Assembly (NCBI RefSeq): GCF_900092135.1
Contig: NZ_FMYF01000006.1
Coordinates: 62,001-126,000 of the forward strand
DNA length: 64,000 bases
Direction: 5' to 3'
Source: Raineyella antarctica
GTDB lineage: Bacteria > Actinomycetota > Actinomycetes > Propionibacteriales > Propionibacteriaceae
Below are positions 8,690 through 17,190 of this stretch, in pieces (position 1 is the first letter of the stretch; every line of letters starts with the position of its first letter). The position numbers and the translations under genes were made by a program. The notes below the pieces were generated by a model. The model had not been told where the DNA came from and did no database searches. It was given only the letters and a program-made list of their open reading frames with translations.

Positions 8690-9157
8690 TCAGTGGCGCT
8701 GGGCGCGCTCGGCGGACGACTCGTACGCGGTCATCTTGTCGATCCGGCGCTGGTGGCGCTCGTCGTGCGAGAACGGGGTGGTCAGGAAGGCGCGCACCAT
8801 CTCCAGGGCGTACTCCTCCTCGTGCGGGCGGCCGCCGACGGCGATCACGTTCGCGTCGTTGTGCTGGCGGCCCAGCTTCGCGATCTCCACGTTCCAGGCC
8901 AGGATGCACCGGACCCCGGGAACCTTGTTCGACGCGATGTTCTCCCCGTTGCCGGACCCGCCCAGGGCGATCCCCAGCGAGCCCGGGTCATCCACCACCG
9001 CCTGGGCACCCGGGATGATGTAGTCCGGGTAGTCGTCCTGGGCGTCGAACTCGTGGGCTCCGTGGTCGATGACCTCATATCCGTCGGCCGTGAGGGATTC
9101 CACCAGGAAGTTCTTGAGTTCGAACGCGGCGTGGTCGGTGCTGATGTGTACGCGCAT
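8690..9157 (-). CDS. rpiB: Ribose-5-phosphate isomerase B
   Basis: Interconverts ribose 5-phosphate and ribulose 5-phosphate in the non-oxidative pentose phosphate pathway. The 155-residue protein, usual length for RpiB, starts MRVHISTDHAAFELK, contains the LGIALGGSGNGENIASNKVPG phosphate-binding loop region and the segment EIAKLGRQHNDANVIAVGGR. The actinobacterial RpiB type lacks the active-site Cys of the enterobacterial enzyme and uses a Glu/Ser arrangement in GSGNGE, as here. I moved the start from an upstream ATG (9232) to 9157 because that is where homology begins and a CATAGT hexamer lies six bases before it. It is divergently arranged with the gene at 9208 across only 50 bases. Confidence 0.94.
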   Translation of the reverse strand: MRVHISTDHAAFELKNFLVESLTADGYEVIDHGAHEFDAQDDYPDYIIPGAQAVVDDPGSLGIALGGSGNGENIASNKVPGVRCILAWNVEIAKLGRQHNDANVIAVGGRPHEEEYALEMVRAFLTTPFSHDERHQRRIDKMTAYESSAERAQRH

Positions 9158-9163
9158 GCGGAC

Positions 9164-9201
9164 ACTATGGCACCGCCCGGTTGGGCTCGCATCCCTAGTC
9201 T
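9164..9201. promoter_or_regulatory. Divergent pair of leaderless -10 elements (rpiB and the gene at 9208)
   Basis: On the minus strand CATAGT (9164-9169) is six bases from the rpiB ATG. On the plus strand TAGTCT (9196-9201) is six bases from the GTG at 9208. The two hexamers fit in 38 bases, so the polymerase sites must overlap and the two genes may compete for transcription. Confidence 0.5.
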
Positions 9202-9207
9202 GGCCCC

Positions 9208-10068
9208 GTGGCAACTGACGAGACGGTTTCACCGACCCGCACCGGCGGACCCCGACCGGCAGGCCTGGTCCGGCGCAGGACGCTGATGGGTGGCCTGGCG
9301 GCGGCGATCGCCGCTCCGGCCGTGCTGGCCGGCTGCTCGGACATCTCGTCGGTCTCCCCCGCGCGGAGCGGTGCGACGCGACCCCGGGCCGACTGCGTCC
9401 CGGCCGCCTCGATGGGGACGTACGACAACCTTGCCGGCGCCCGGCTGGTCTACGAGGTGAACGACCGGGCGACCCGGTTCCGGATCGAGCCGGGCTTCGC
9501 CGGGCAGTTCGAGGCGTGGCTCGCAGAATGGAACGCGCTGACCGGCACGACCACCCGGACCCTGGGGACGTACGGCTCGTGGCTGGCCGATGACGGGGCC
9601 TGTGACTCCTGGCACCACAGCGGACGCGCCTTCGACGTCGCCCGGGTCCTCGATGCTGCCGGGGAGGTCGTGTCCTGCCACTACGACCTGTGGGGCGCCG
9701 ACCCGGACGAGGGCCGGTTGCCGGCCTACTGGGCGCTGGCAGCCGGCCTGCACGCGCACTTCGCGTACGTGCTGACCTACCTGTACGACGACGCGCACGC
9801 GAACCACATCCACGTCGACAACGGGATCTCGGGGTCAGGGCTGTCCGGATTCAGCGGCCGCTCCCGGGTCCAGATCCAGGCGGTCCAGGCGATCTGCACG
9901 CACCTGTGGTCGGTCGGGACGCCGACCACAGGCAGCTGGGACCCGGCCACCAGGGCCTCGGTCCGGACCGTACTGGACCGCCTCGGGCTGCGCGGCAACC
10001 TGACCGCCACGGACGTCTGGCAGGGCTTCCTGCGGGGCAGCATCACCCACTGGGCCGACGGGCGCTGA
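9208..10068 (+). CDS. Exported lipoprotein with extensin-like / M15 peptidase-like domain
   Basis: A 286-residue exported protein starting at GTG. The N terminus carries a twin-arginine motif RRRTLMGG, a hydrophobic Ala-rich stretch and a lipobox ending LAGC (about Cys38), suggesting Tat export and lipidation. The central domain has the zinc-site pattern WHHSGRAFDVARV and, about 60 residues later, HANHIHVDN, resembling extensin-like and VanY/M15 D-Ala-D-Ala carboxypeptidase folds where the spaced His/Asp residues bind zinc. The last 75 residues (IQAVQAICTHLW ... TGSWDPATRASVRTVLDRLGL) look like a peptidoglycan-binding helical module. The likely job is cell-wall peptide cleavage or binding, but catalysis is not proven. 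It is transcribed alone and ends at a strong terminator. Confidence 0.8.
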   Translation: MATDETVSPTRTGGPRPAGLVRRRTLMGGLAAAIAAPAVLAGCSDISSVSPARSGATRPRADCVPAASMGTYDNLAGARLVYEVNDRATRFRIEPGFAGQFEAWLAEWNALTGTTTRTLGTYGSWLADDGACDSWHHSGRAFDVARVLDAAGEVVSCHYDLWGADPDEGRLPAYWALAAGLHAHFAYVLTYLYDDAHANHIHVDNGISGSGLSGFSGRSRVQIQAVQAICTHLWSVGTPTTGSWDPATRASVRTVLDRLGLRGNLTATDVWQGFLRGSITHWADGR

Positions 10069-10111
10069 CCCGCCTCGCCGCATGCTGCGCCGGACCGCCT
10101 CCGAACGGCGA

Positions 10112-10153
10112 CCGGCCGGGCCCCGGACCGTTGTGGTCCGCGGGCCCGGCCGG
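10112..10153. terminator. Intergenic hairpin between convergent genes
   Basis: The arms CCGGCCGGGCCC and GGGCCCGGCCGG are perfectly complementary and enclose a second short stem GGACC/GGTCC with loop GTTGT. It lies between two convergent genes (stop at 10068 and stop at 10197) and could terminate both. There is no U tract, as usual for actinobacteria. Confidence 0.75.
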
Positions 10154-10196
10154 GCGAGGCTGTGCAGCTAGATGCAGGATCGATCGGGCGGGTACG

Positions 10197-10835
10197 TCAG
10201 TCGAAGATCGGTCCGGTGGTCCGGGAACGCTTCAGCTCGTAGAAGCCGTCGTACTCGGTCACCAGTGCGACGCCGTCGAACAGGCGCCCGGCCGGCTCAC
10301 CCTTCGGCGCCGGCGAGATGACCGGTCCGAACAGGGACTTGCCGTTGATCCGGACCACCGGGGTGCCGACCTCGTTGCCGACCGGGTCCATCCCCTCGTG
10401 GTGCGAGCGGCGCAGCGCCTCGTCGTTGGCGTCGGTCTCACCCGCATCCGCCAGCTCGGCAGGCAGCCCGACGTCGGTCAGGGCACCCTCGAGGGCGGCG
10501 CGGTCGCGGGTCTCCTCGTTCGGGTGGAAGCGGGTGCCGATCGCGGTGTAGAACTCCCGCAGCTTCTCCGAGCCGTACTGCTCCTCCACGGCCAGGGCGA
10601 CCCGGGCGGAGGCCCAGGCGCCAGCCAGGAACGTCTTGTAGTCCTCGGGCAGCTCGTCGCGGCCCTCGTTGAGGACCGACAGGCTCATCACGTGGAAGAC
10701 GGTGCGGACGGGACGCACCTTCTCCACCTCCAGCATCCAGCGGGAGGTCATCCATGCCCACGGGCACTGCGGGTCGAACCAGAAGTCGACCTGCTGGAGG
10801 TCGGTGAGCTCGGTTTCCATCTGCTTCTCTGTCAT
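10197..10835 (-). CDS. DsbA-like protein of the mycothiol-dependent nitroreductase (Rv2466c) family
   Basis: Thioredoxin-fold oxidoreductase, 212 residues. Family hallmarks are the N-terminal [37 protein letters not shown], the helix [22 protein letters not shown] and the C-terminal FYELKRSRT. In the Mycobacterium tuberculosis member, as I recall it, the active site is CPWC; here the second cysteine is replaced by Ala (CPWA), so the protein has only the attacking thiol and would have to rely on an external thiol such as mycothiol for turnover. The start is supported by TAGGCT six bases before the ATG. It is cytoplasmic with no signal peptide. It converges with the exported lipoprotein gene across a terminator. 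Confidence 0.88.
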   Translation of the reverse strand: MTEKQMETELTDLQQVDFWFDPQCPWAWMTSRWMLEVEKVRPVRTVFHVMSLSVLNEGRDELPEDYKTFLAGAWASARVALAVEEQYGSEKLREFYTAIGTRFHPNEETRDRAALEGALTDVGLPAELADAGETDANDEALRRSHHEGMDPVGNEVGTPVVRINGKSLFGPVISPAPKGEPAGRLFDGVALVTEYDGFYELKRSRTTGPIFD

Positions 10836-10841
10836 GGGGCC

Positions 10842-10847
10842 AGCCTA
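10842..10847 (-). promoter_or_regulatory. -10 element of a leaderless promoter for the Rv2466c-family gene
   Basis: TAGGCT on the minus strand, exactly six bases before the ATG at 10835, with no ribosome site between. Confidence 0.55.
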
Positions 10848-11086
10848 GGGACCGGCACCGAGACGGGGCACGATCGCGCCACCGCGGGCCGCGAAGTGTC
10901 CATTTCCTAGGACGCGCGGTCGGCCAAGGCAACGATCCGGTCACCATTCGGGCGCAACGCAGTCCCACAGGCCCATATTTCCGCGCACTTATGCCATTAA
11001 ACGCTAGTCTGACGAATGTCGCAGGGGTAATTATCGACATCCCGGACAGCCTGCCCGCAGGCTCCCGACGACACGAAGGTCATGCC

Positions 11087-13957
11087 TTGTACTCCGAGAA
11101 CATCACGCGCGAGGAGGCCCGTATCCGGGCCGACCTGGTCCGTCCCACTGCCTACCGTGTCCTCGTCGACCTCACCGGGCGCGGCCCGGACGGCTCCGTT
11201 CTGGCCGACCCCGAGGCGACCTTCGTGTCGCACTCGAGCGTCGAGTTCTCCAGCGGCGCAGGATCCACCTGGATCGACCTGCTCGCCGAGTCGGTTCTCG
11301 AGGCCACGCTGGACGGCGAGCCGCTGGACGCCGAGTCGTACGCCGGCTCCCGGCTGCCGCTGGAACTCGGCGAGGGTGACCACGAGCTGGTGGTCGTCGG
11401 CCTGTGCCGCTACTCGCACACCGGTGAGGGCCTGCACCGTTTCATCGACCCGGCCGATGATCGTGTCTACCTGTACACCCAGTTCGAGGTCGCCGATGCC
11501 CGCCGGATGTACGCCTGCTTCGAGCAGCCGAGCCTGAAGGCGACCTTCCAGCTGTCGGTCGTCGCGCCGGCCAACTGGACGGTCATCTCCAACGCCGCGA
11601 GCGTCGACCCGGTCGTCGTCCCCGAGACCGACCCGCTGCACGGCGCCGACGAGTGGGGGCAGGCCTACTCCCGGTGGGACTTCGAGCCGACCGTGCGGAT
11701 CTCCACGTACCTGACGGCCCTGGTCGCCGGCAACTACCACCGGGTCCACGACACCTACACCGGCCCGAACGGCGACATCCCGCTGTCAATCCTGTGCCGG
11801 GAGTCGATGGTGGGTGCCCTGGACGCCGACCGGATCTTCGCCACCACCAAGAAGGGGTTCGCGGTCTTCGAGGCCGCCTTCGGCACCCCGTACCCCTTCG
11901 GCACGTACGACCAGTCGTTCGTGCCCGAGTTCAACGCCGGGGCGATGGAGAACGCCGGCTGCGTGACGCACCGGGACGACTACCTGTTCCGCTCCCGGGT
12001 CACCGCCGCGGCGTACGAGGGCCGCGACAACACGATCCTGCACGAGATGGCCCACATGTGGTTCGGTGACCTGGTCACCATGTCCTGGTGGGACGACCTG
12101 TGGCTGAACGAGTCGTTCGCCGAGTGGGCCTCGCACTTCGCGATGGCCGAGTACCACGAGGACGCCGAGCAGCCCTGGGTCACCTTCGCCAACCAGCGCA
12201 AGACCTGGGCCTACCGCCAGGACCAGCTGCCTACGACGCACCCGATCGCCGCGGACATGGTCGACCTCAACGCGGTGGCATCCAACTTCGACGGCATCAC
12301 GTACGCCAAGGGCGCCTCCGCGCTGCGGCAGCTGGTGGCCTACGTCGGCCGTGACAACTTCCTGGCCGGTGTGCGGCAGTACTTCGCCGACCACGCGTAC
12401 GGCAACACGACCCTGCAGGACCTGTTCGACGCGCTGGAGGCCGCCTCCGGGCGCGACCTGTCCGGCTGGGCCTCCGAGTGGCTGCAGGTCGCCGGCGTCA
12501 GCACGCTGGCCGCCGACTTCGACTGCGACGACGCGGGCACCTTCACCAGGTTCGCGGTGCGCCAGTACGTGCCGCAGGCCAACCCGGTGACCCGCACCCA
12601 CCGGATGGCGATCGGCCTGTACAACCGGGTGGACGAGTCCACGATCACCCGGAGCCGCCGGATCGAGCTCGACCTGTCCAGCGAGGTCACCGACGTCCCC
12701 GAGCTGGTCGGCGAGACCCGGCCGGACCTGGTGCTGCTCAACGACGACGACCTGACGTACGCCAAGGTCCGGCTGGACGGACGGTCGCTGGCGACCGTCG
12801 TGCAGCATGTCGGCGACATCGATTCCCCGCTGGCCCGCGCGGTCTGCTGGGGCGCGGCCTGGGACATGACCCGGGACGGGGAGATGCTCGCCCGCGACTA
12901 CCTGGCCCTGGTGCTGCAGGCGGTCGGCCAGGAGACCGACCGGACTGCTGTCCAGCGCACCCTGGGCCAGGCCCAGACGGCGCTGACCTTCTACGCCCCC
13001 GAGGAGCACCGCCCCGAGCTCAACCAGCAGCTCGAGCAGGGCCTGGCCCGCCTGGTGGCCGGCGCCGAGCCCGGCTCGGACTACCAGCTCACCTTCGTCC
13101 GCGCCCTCGCCTCGGCCGCCGGCAGCGACCAGGCTGCCGAGGTCGTACGGGCCTGGTACGCCGGGGAGGAGCAGGTGCCGGGACTTGAGATCGACACCGA
13201 CCTGCGCTGGCACCTGCTGACCCAGCTGGCCCGACTCGGCATCGCCGACGAGGCAGCCATCGCCGCGGAGCTGGAGCGCGACCACACCATCACCGGGGAG
13301 CAGCGCGCAGCCGGTGCCCGCGCGGCCCGCCCGGACCCGGTCGCCAAGGCCGAGGCCTGGCGCCTGGCCACCGCCGCCGACGACGTCGCCAACGAGACCC
13401 AGCGCAGCATCTGCCTGTCCTTCTGGCGTCCCGGCCAGGAGGAGCTGCTGCTGCCCTATGCGGATCGCTTCCTCGACGTGGTCGACGTGATGGGGGCGGG
13501 CAAGAACGGCTGGGACCGCAAGGGCATCGCCCTGCGCGAGAACGTCCTGGACCACCTCTTCCCGTCGCTGGTAGCCGACGAGGACTTCCTCGCCCGCCTG
13601 GACGCCTTCCTGGCCGAGCACGAGCTGACCGCGCCGATCCGCCGCTCGTTGGCGGAGAGCCGCGACGACGCGCTGCGCTCCCTGCACGCCCGGTCCGTGG
13701 CCCGCGCCCAGGAACGACCGGTCTCCGTCGAGACGGTCAGCGGTGCCGCGATCGGCGAGGAGCAGCAGGGTGGGTCGGAGACGACCGACGAGGTGCAGCC
13801 GGCGATCGGCGAGGAGGACGCGATCGTCTCCGCGGAGGCCGAGCAGCCGCTGGCCGAGCAGCCGCCCGCCGAGCAGGCACCCATCGAGCAGGAACCCGCG
13901 GAGCAGGAACCCGCGGAGCAGCAGACCCCGACGGTCCACCGGGGCCACGAGGCCTGA
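11087..13957 (+). CDS. pepN: Aminopeptidase N (M1 zinc metallopeptidase)
   Basis: Removes N-terminal residues from peptides in the cytoplasm. The substrate-anchoring exopeptidase motif GAMEN is near residue 284, the zinc site HEMAH near 319 with the third ligand in NESFAEW near 341, and a proton-donor Tyr region follows. I place the start at the TTG at 11087 because GAAGG sits 8 bases upstream and the protein then begins YSENITREEARIRADLV, where the family begins; the longer ATG at 10991 lies in an AT-rich promoter-like stretch containing TAGTCT at 11005. The enzyme is 956 residues against roughly 860 in mycobacteria: the excess is a Glu/Pro/Gln-rich tail of about 80 residues with repeated AEQ and PAEQE units. 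It ends one base before the NIF3 gene. Confidence 0.93.
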   Translation: MYSENITREEARIRADLVRPTAYRVLVDLTGRGPDGSVLADPEATFVSHSSVEFSSGAGSTWIDLLAESVLEATLDGEPLDAESYAGSRLPLELGEGDHELVVVGLCRYSHTGEGLHRFIDPADDRVYLYTQFEVADARRMYACFEQPSLKATFQLSVVAPANWTVISNAASVDPVVVPETDPLHGADEWGQAYSRWDFEPTVRISTYLTALVAGNYHRVHDTYTGPNGDIPLSILCRESMVGALDADRIFATTKKGFAVFEAAFGTPYPFGTYDQSFVPEFNAGAMENAGCVTHRDDYLFRSRVTAAAYEGRDNTILHEMAHMWFGDLVTMSWWDDLWLNESFAEWASHFAMAEYHEDAEQPWVTFANQRKTWAYRQDQLPTTHPIAADMVDLNAVASNFDGITYAKGASALRQLVAYVGRDNFLAGVRQYFADHAYGNTTLQDLFDALEAASGRDLSGWASEWLQVAGVSTLAADFDCDDAGTFTRFAVRQYVPQANPVTRTHRMAIGLYNRVDESTITRSRRIELDLSSEVTDVPELVGETRPDLVLLNDDDLTYAKVRLDGRSLATVVQHVGDIDSPLARAVCWGAAWDMTRDGEMLARDYLALVLQAVGQETDRTAVQRTLGQAQTALTFYAPEEHRPELNQQLEQGLARLVAGAEPGSDYQLTFVRALASAAGSDQAAEVVRAWYAGEEQVPGLEIDTDLRWHLLTQLARLGIADEAAIAAELERDHTITGEQRAAGARAARPDPVAKAEAWRLATAADDVANETQRSICLSFWRPGQEELLLPYADRFLDVVDVMGAGKNGWDRKGIALRENVLDHLFPSLVADEDFLARLDAFLAEHELTAPIRRSLAESRDDALRSLHARSVARAQERPVSVETVSGAAIGEEQQGGSETTDEVQPAIGEEDAIVSAEAEQPLAEQPPAEQAPIEQEPAEQEPAEQQTPTVHRGHEA

Positions 13958-13958
13958 C

Positions 13959-15107
13959 ATGGTGACGCTCGGCGACGCGGTGGCCGTCCTGGAGGGCTGG
14001 TACCCGCCCGTCACCGCCGAGTCCTGGGACCGGGTCGGACTGGTCGTCGGCGACCGGCGCCGGCCGGTGACGAAGGTGCTGTGCACCGTCGACGTGACCT
14101 GGCCGGTGGTCGAGCAGGCGATCGCGACCGGCGCCGACCTGGTCGTCGCGCACCACCCGCTGCTGCTGCGCGGCACCCACCAGGTCACCGCCGACGAGCC
14201 CAAGGGCGCGATGGTGCTGCGGCTGGCCGAGCACCGGATCGGCCTGTGGGCCGGCCACACCAACGCCGACATCGCCAGTGGCGGCGTGGGCGAGGCCCTC
14301 GCCCACGCGATCGGGCTGCAGGACCTCTCCCCGATGGAGGAGCGTCCCTCCCCCGGTCTCGACAACCTGGTCACCTTCGTGCCACCGGACCGGCTCGACG
14401 AGCTCGTCGCGGCCCTCACCGCCGCGGGGGCCGGCCGGGTCGGATCGTACGACTCCTGCCACTTCGTCGCCCCCGGCACCGGGGCGTTCCGGCCGCTGGA
14501 GGGAGCCCATCCCTACGTCGGCACGGTCGGGCAGCTGGAGCACGTCGAGGAGGTGCGCCTGGAGATGGTGCTGCCCCGCGCGCGCCGGCGCACGGTCATC
14601 GCGGCACTGCTTGCGGCCCACCCGTACGAGACGCCGGCCTGGCACGTCGTCGAGACCGCAGCGGAACCGGCGGACACCGGCCTGGGCCGGGTCGGGACAC
14701 TGCCCGCGGAGCTGGCCCTGGCCGCCTTCGGCCAGCAGGTCGCCGACGCCCTTCCCGCCACCTCCGGCGGGGTCCGGATCGGCGGCGACCCGGACCGGCC
14801 GGTCCGCCGCGTCGCCGTGCTGGCCGGGGCCGGTGACTCGTTGCTCGACCGGGCCCGCGCGCTGGGCGTGGACTGCTACGTGACCTCGGACCTGCGTCAC
14901 CACCCGGCCGGGGAGTTCCTGGAGTGGTCGCACCTGGACCCGGCCCGTCCGGCGCTGGTCGACATCAGCCACTGGGCGGCCGAATGGACCTGGCTGCCGG
15001 TACTGGCCACCCGGTTGGCGGAGCACTTCGGCCCGGCCGTGGGAGTCCAGGTGTCCGAGATCGTCACCGACCCGTGGACGGGACGTTTCGACCACAGGGT
15101 CGGGTGA
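13959..15107 (+). CDS. NIF3-family (GTP cyclohydrolase I type 2-like) metal-binding protein
   Basis: Di-metal NIF3/YbgI family protein, 382 residues. The start at 13959 follows the pepN stop after one base and opens MVTLGDAVAVLEGWYPP, where the family begins. The N-terminal half has SWDRVGLVVG and the metal-binding VVAHHPLLLRG, plus GHTNADIA; the C-terminal half has VTSDLRHHPAGEF and DISHWAAEW, supplying the remaining histidines. Between them (about residues 130-240) is the PII/CutA-like insert with HPYVGTVGQLE and AHPYETPAWHVVE found in the longer bacterial members. Biochemical function of the family is unsettled. The tight spacing suggests co-transcription with pepN, and a 15-base-pair terminator follows. 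Confidence 0.88.
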   Translation: MVTLGDAVAVLEGWYPPVTAESWDRVGLVVGDRRRPVTKVLCTVDVTWPVVEQAIATGADLVVAHHPLLLRGTHQVTADEPKGAMVLRLAEHRIGLWAGHTNADIASGGVGEALAHAIGLQDLSPMEERPSPGLDNLVTFVPPDRLDELVAALTAAGAGRVGSYDSCHFVAPGTGAFRPLEGAHPYVGTVGQLEHVEEVRLEMVLPRARRRTVIAALLAAHPYETPAWHVVETAAEPADTGLGRVGTLPAELALAAFGQQVADALPATSGGVRIGGDPDRPVRRVAVLAGAGDSLLDRARALGVDCYVTSDLRHHPAGEFLEWSHLDPARPALVDISHWAAEWTWLPVLATRLAEHFGPAVGVQVSEIVTDPWTGRFDHRVG

Positions 15108-15147
15108 GCCGGCGAAGGCCACCACGAGGAACCAGGACCCGGAGACG

Positions 15148-15181
15148 GAGCAGGGCGGCACCGGTGGGTGCCGCCCTGCTC
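15148..15181. terminator. Strong bidirectional terminator hairpin
   Basis: The 15-base arms GAGCAGGGCGGCACC and GGTGCCGCCCTGCTC are perfectly complementary around the loop GGTG. It lies between the convergent NIF3 gene and the small membrane-protein gene and probably terminates both. Just beyond it a 15-base sequence GTGGTCAGTGCTGGT occurs twice (15189-15203 and 15209-15223), the second copy containing the last codons of the minus-strand gene. Confidence 0.85.
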
Positions 15182-15212
15182 GTGGTCCGTGGTCAGTGCT
15201 GGTCGTCTGTGG

Positions 15213-15527
15213 TCAGTGCTGGTTCAGGGCGTGGCTGCCGCCGGTGGACTCGTCGGAGCGTGCACCCGTGGTGACTGCAGGGGCCTTCTGCTCACCGGAA
15301 CTGATCCCGAGCGGCTCGGTCGGCGGATGCAGGGAGCGGTCCTCCTTGCCATGCGTAGCTGCCAGGTGGATGACGGCGATCACGACGAACACCGCCAGGG
15401 GCAGGAACAGGATCCAGACCAGGTTGTCCACGAGGGTAATGGTGGGCACCTGGGGCCACCCCGGCAGCGTCTGGAGGGGAACCGGTCCGGCCAGCAGGGG
15501 CGCGATCACATTCACAACGTCACTCAC
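15213..15527 (-). CDS. Small single-span membrane protein of unknown function
   Basis: A 104-residue protein starting at GTG. A clear membrane helix covers about residues 33-57 (NLVWILFLPLAVFVVIAVIHL), with a short outer N terminus and a hydrophilic Ser/Glu-rich C-terminal tail after KEDRSLHPP. It is not recognised beyond this. A TAACGT hexamer lies seven bases before the GTG (15535-15540), fitting the leaderless pattern. It is divergent from pyrR, and the pyr promoter overlaps its first codons, so expression of the two may be linked. Composition and a dedicated promoter argue that it is real, although no homology could be tested. Confidence 0.65.
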   Translation of the reverse strand: MSDVVNVIAPLLAGPVPLQTLPGWPQVPTITLVDNLVWILFLPLAVFVVIAVIHLAATHGKEDRSLHPPTEPLGISSGEQKAPAVTTGARSDESTGGSHALNQH

Positions 15528-15539
15528 GTAACCTACGTT
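15511..15539 (+). promoter_or_regulatory. Candidate promoter of the pyrRBC operon
   Basis: TTCACA (15511-15516) and TACGTT (15534-15539) are separated by exactly 17 bases, a good vegetative sigma arrangement. Transcription would start near 15546, giving an mRNA leader of about 75 bases before pyrR. The element overlaps the first codons and the -10 of the divergent small membrane-protein gene. Confidence 0.5.
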
Positions 15540-15611
15540 ATCGAAGTCCGCGTGCGGATGGGGCCGCGTGCCCCGAATCGGCGCGCACAGCGGGACACGG
15601 GCGGCACAGAG

Positions 15612-15628
15612 GACACCCGATGGGTGTC
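15612..15628 (+). promoter_or_regulatory. Hairpin enclosing the pyrR start codon
   Basis: GACACCC (15612-15618) and GGGTGTC (15622-15628) form a perfect seven-base-pair stem whose three-base loop together with the first stem base holds the ATG at 15620. It could mask the start codon in the leader RNA, the kind of structure on which PyrR acts in mycobacteria. The alternative is that the real start is the TTG at 15644, which has GGAGG five bases upstream. Confidence 0.4.
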
Positions 15629-16210
15629 GGGACGGAGGACCCCTTGCCAGAGGAGCAGCGGACAGATGTCACCCCTCGTGAGGTGATGGATGCCGACGAG
15701 ATCTCCCGGGCGGTGGTCCGGATGGCCCACCAGGTGCTCGAGAACGACCACGACGCCGAGAAGCTGATGGTCATCGGCATCCCGACCCGCGGCGTGCCGC
15801 TGGCCCGCCGGCTGGCCGCCGCGATGGAGCAGATCGAGGGGCGGGCCTTCCCGGTCGGCGAGCTCGACATCACCTTCTACCGCGACGACCTGCGCCACCA
15901 GCCGACCCGTACGGTCGGCCCGACCAGGCTGCCCGCGCCGATCGACGACGCCGTGGTGGTGCTCGTCGATGACGTCCTGTACTCCGGACGGACGGCCTCC
16001 GCCGCCCTCGAGGCCCTCAGGGACATCGGCCGGCCCCGCGCCGTCCGCCTGGCCGTGCTGGTGGACCGGGGACATCGCCAACTGCCGATCAGCGCGGACG
16101 TGGTAGGCAAGGACCTACCCACCGCGGCCGCCGAGTCGGTCAGGCTCCGGCTCCAGGAGACCGACGGGGTCACCGGGGTCACCATCGCCCGTGCAGAGAG
16201 GGAATCCTGA
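15620..16210 (+). CDS. pyrR: Bifunctional pyr operon regulator / uracil phosphoribosyltransferase
   Basis: PyrR binds pyr mRNA in response to UMP and also has uracil phosphoribosyltransferase activity. The 196-residue protein has the PRPP-binding loop [19 protein letters not shown], the helix [18 protein letters not shown], the segment [13 protein letters not shown] and the C-terminal [15 protein letters not shown], all typical of PyrR. It begins the pyrR-pyrB-pyrC operon: its stop overlaps the pyrB ATG by one base. Two starts are possible: ATG 15620 (annotated; AGAGGA upstream but the codon lies in a hairpin) or TTG 15644 (optimal GGAGG). The leader of about 75 bases is the probable RNA target. 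Confidence 0.93.
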   Translation: MGVGTEDPLPEEQRTDVTPREVMDADEISRAVVRMAHQVLENDHDAEKLMVIGIPTRGVPLARRLAAAMEQIEGRAFPVGELDITFYRDDLRHQPTRTVGPTRLPAPIDDAVVVLVDDVLYSGRTASAALEALRDIGRPRAVRLAVLVDRGHRQLPISADVVGKDLPTAAAESVRLRLQETDGVTGVTIARAERES

Positions 16211-17190
16211 TGCGCCACCTGCTGTCGACGGCCGACCTGGCCCGGGACGAGGCCGAGTCGATCCTCGACCTGGCCGAGGAGATGAAGAAGGTGCAGTCGC
16301 GCCGGGTGAAGAAGCTCCCCGCGCTGCGCGGCCGCACCATCGTCAACCTGTTCTTCGAGGACTCCACCCGCACCCGGTCCTCCTTCGAGATCGCCGGCAA
16401 GTGGCTGTCCGCCGACGTGATCAACGTGTCCGCCAAGGGATCATCGGTCTCCAAGGGCGAGTCCCTGCGCGACACGGTCCTGACCCTGTCCGCGATGGGC
16501 ATCGACGCCATGGTGATCCGGCACCCGGCCTCCGGGGCGCCGGCGCAGGCGGCCGGCTGGACCAACGCCTGCGTGGTCAATGCCGGTGACGGCACCCACG
16601 AGCACCCCACCCAGGCCCTGCTGGACGCCTTCACGCTGCGCCGCCACTTCCGGGCGGCCACCGGCGACCCCGAGGCCGACTGGTCGGGTCGTACGGTGGC
16701 GATCGTCGGCGACGTGACCCACTCCCGGGTCGCCCGCTCGAACGTGCTGCTGCTGGAGACCCTCGGTGCCGAGGTGGTGCTGGTCGCTCCCCCCACCCTG
16801 ATGCCCTCCGGCGTCGGCACCTGGTCCTGCCGGACCAGCAACGACCTGGACGCCGTGCTGCCGGAGGTCGACGCGGTGATGATGCTGCGGGTCCAGCGCG
16901 AACGGATGCACGGTGGCTACTTCCCGACCCCACGCGAGTACACGGTCGGCTACGGCCTGACCCGCGACCGGCTCGCCCTGCTCCCGGAGCACGCCGCCAT
17001 CCTCCACCCCGGACCGATGAACCGCGGCCTGGAGATCTCCGCCGACGCGGCCGACGCCGCCACCTCACGCGTACTGGACCAGGTCGCGGCCGGCGTCGCG
17101 ATCCGGATGAGCGTCCTGTACCACCTCCTCGGCGGCGACGAGAAGATCGACGCCACCTCGCTCATCGGCACGAAAGGACAGACCGCATGA
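16210..17190 (+). CDS. pyrB: Aspartate carbamoyltransferase catalytic subunit
   Basis: Condenses carbamoyl phosphate with aspartate, the committed step of pyrimidine synthesis. The 326-residue protein has the carbamoyl-phosphate site [13 protein letters not shown] near residue 48, [10 protein letters not shown], the [14 protein letters not shown] motif and [11 protein letters not shown] near the C terminus, all catalytic signatures. Length is normal for a stand-alone catalytic chain. It overlaps pyrR by one base and pyrC by four, so the three are translationally coupled. No pyrI regulatory chain is present, as expected in actinobacteria. Confidence 0.97.
   Translation: MRHLLSTADLARDEAESILDLAEEMKKVQSRRVKKLPALRGRTIVNLFFEDSTRTRSSFEIAGKWLSADVINVSAKGSSVSKGESLRDTVLTLSAMGIDAMVIRHPASGAPAQAAGWTNACVVNAGDGTHEHPTQALLDAFTLRRHFRAATGDPEADWSGRTVAIVGDVTHSRVARSNVLLLETLGAEVVLVAPPTLMPSGVGTWSCRTSNDLDAVLPEVDAVMMLRVQRERMHGGYFPTPREYTVGYGLTRDRLALLPEHAAILHPGPMNRGLEISADAADAATSRVLDQVAAGVAIRMSVLYHLLGGDEKIDATSLIGTKGQTA

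Noticed and set aside
10991-11086. Upstream ATG start for pepN
   Set aside because: It lies before a TAGTCT -10-like hexamer and adds residues with no family resemblance. The TTG at 11087 has a ribosome site.
11786-14479. 897-codon minus-strand open frame
   Set aside because: It runs antisense through pepN and into the NIF3 gene, both of which carry clear motifs; its own translation is low-complexity.
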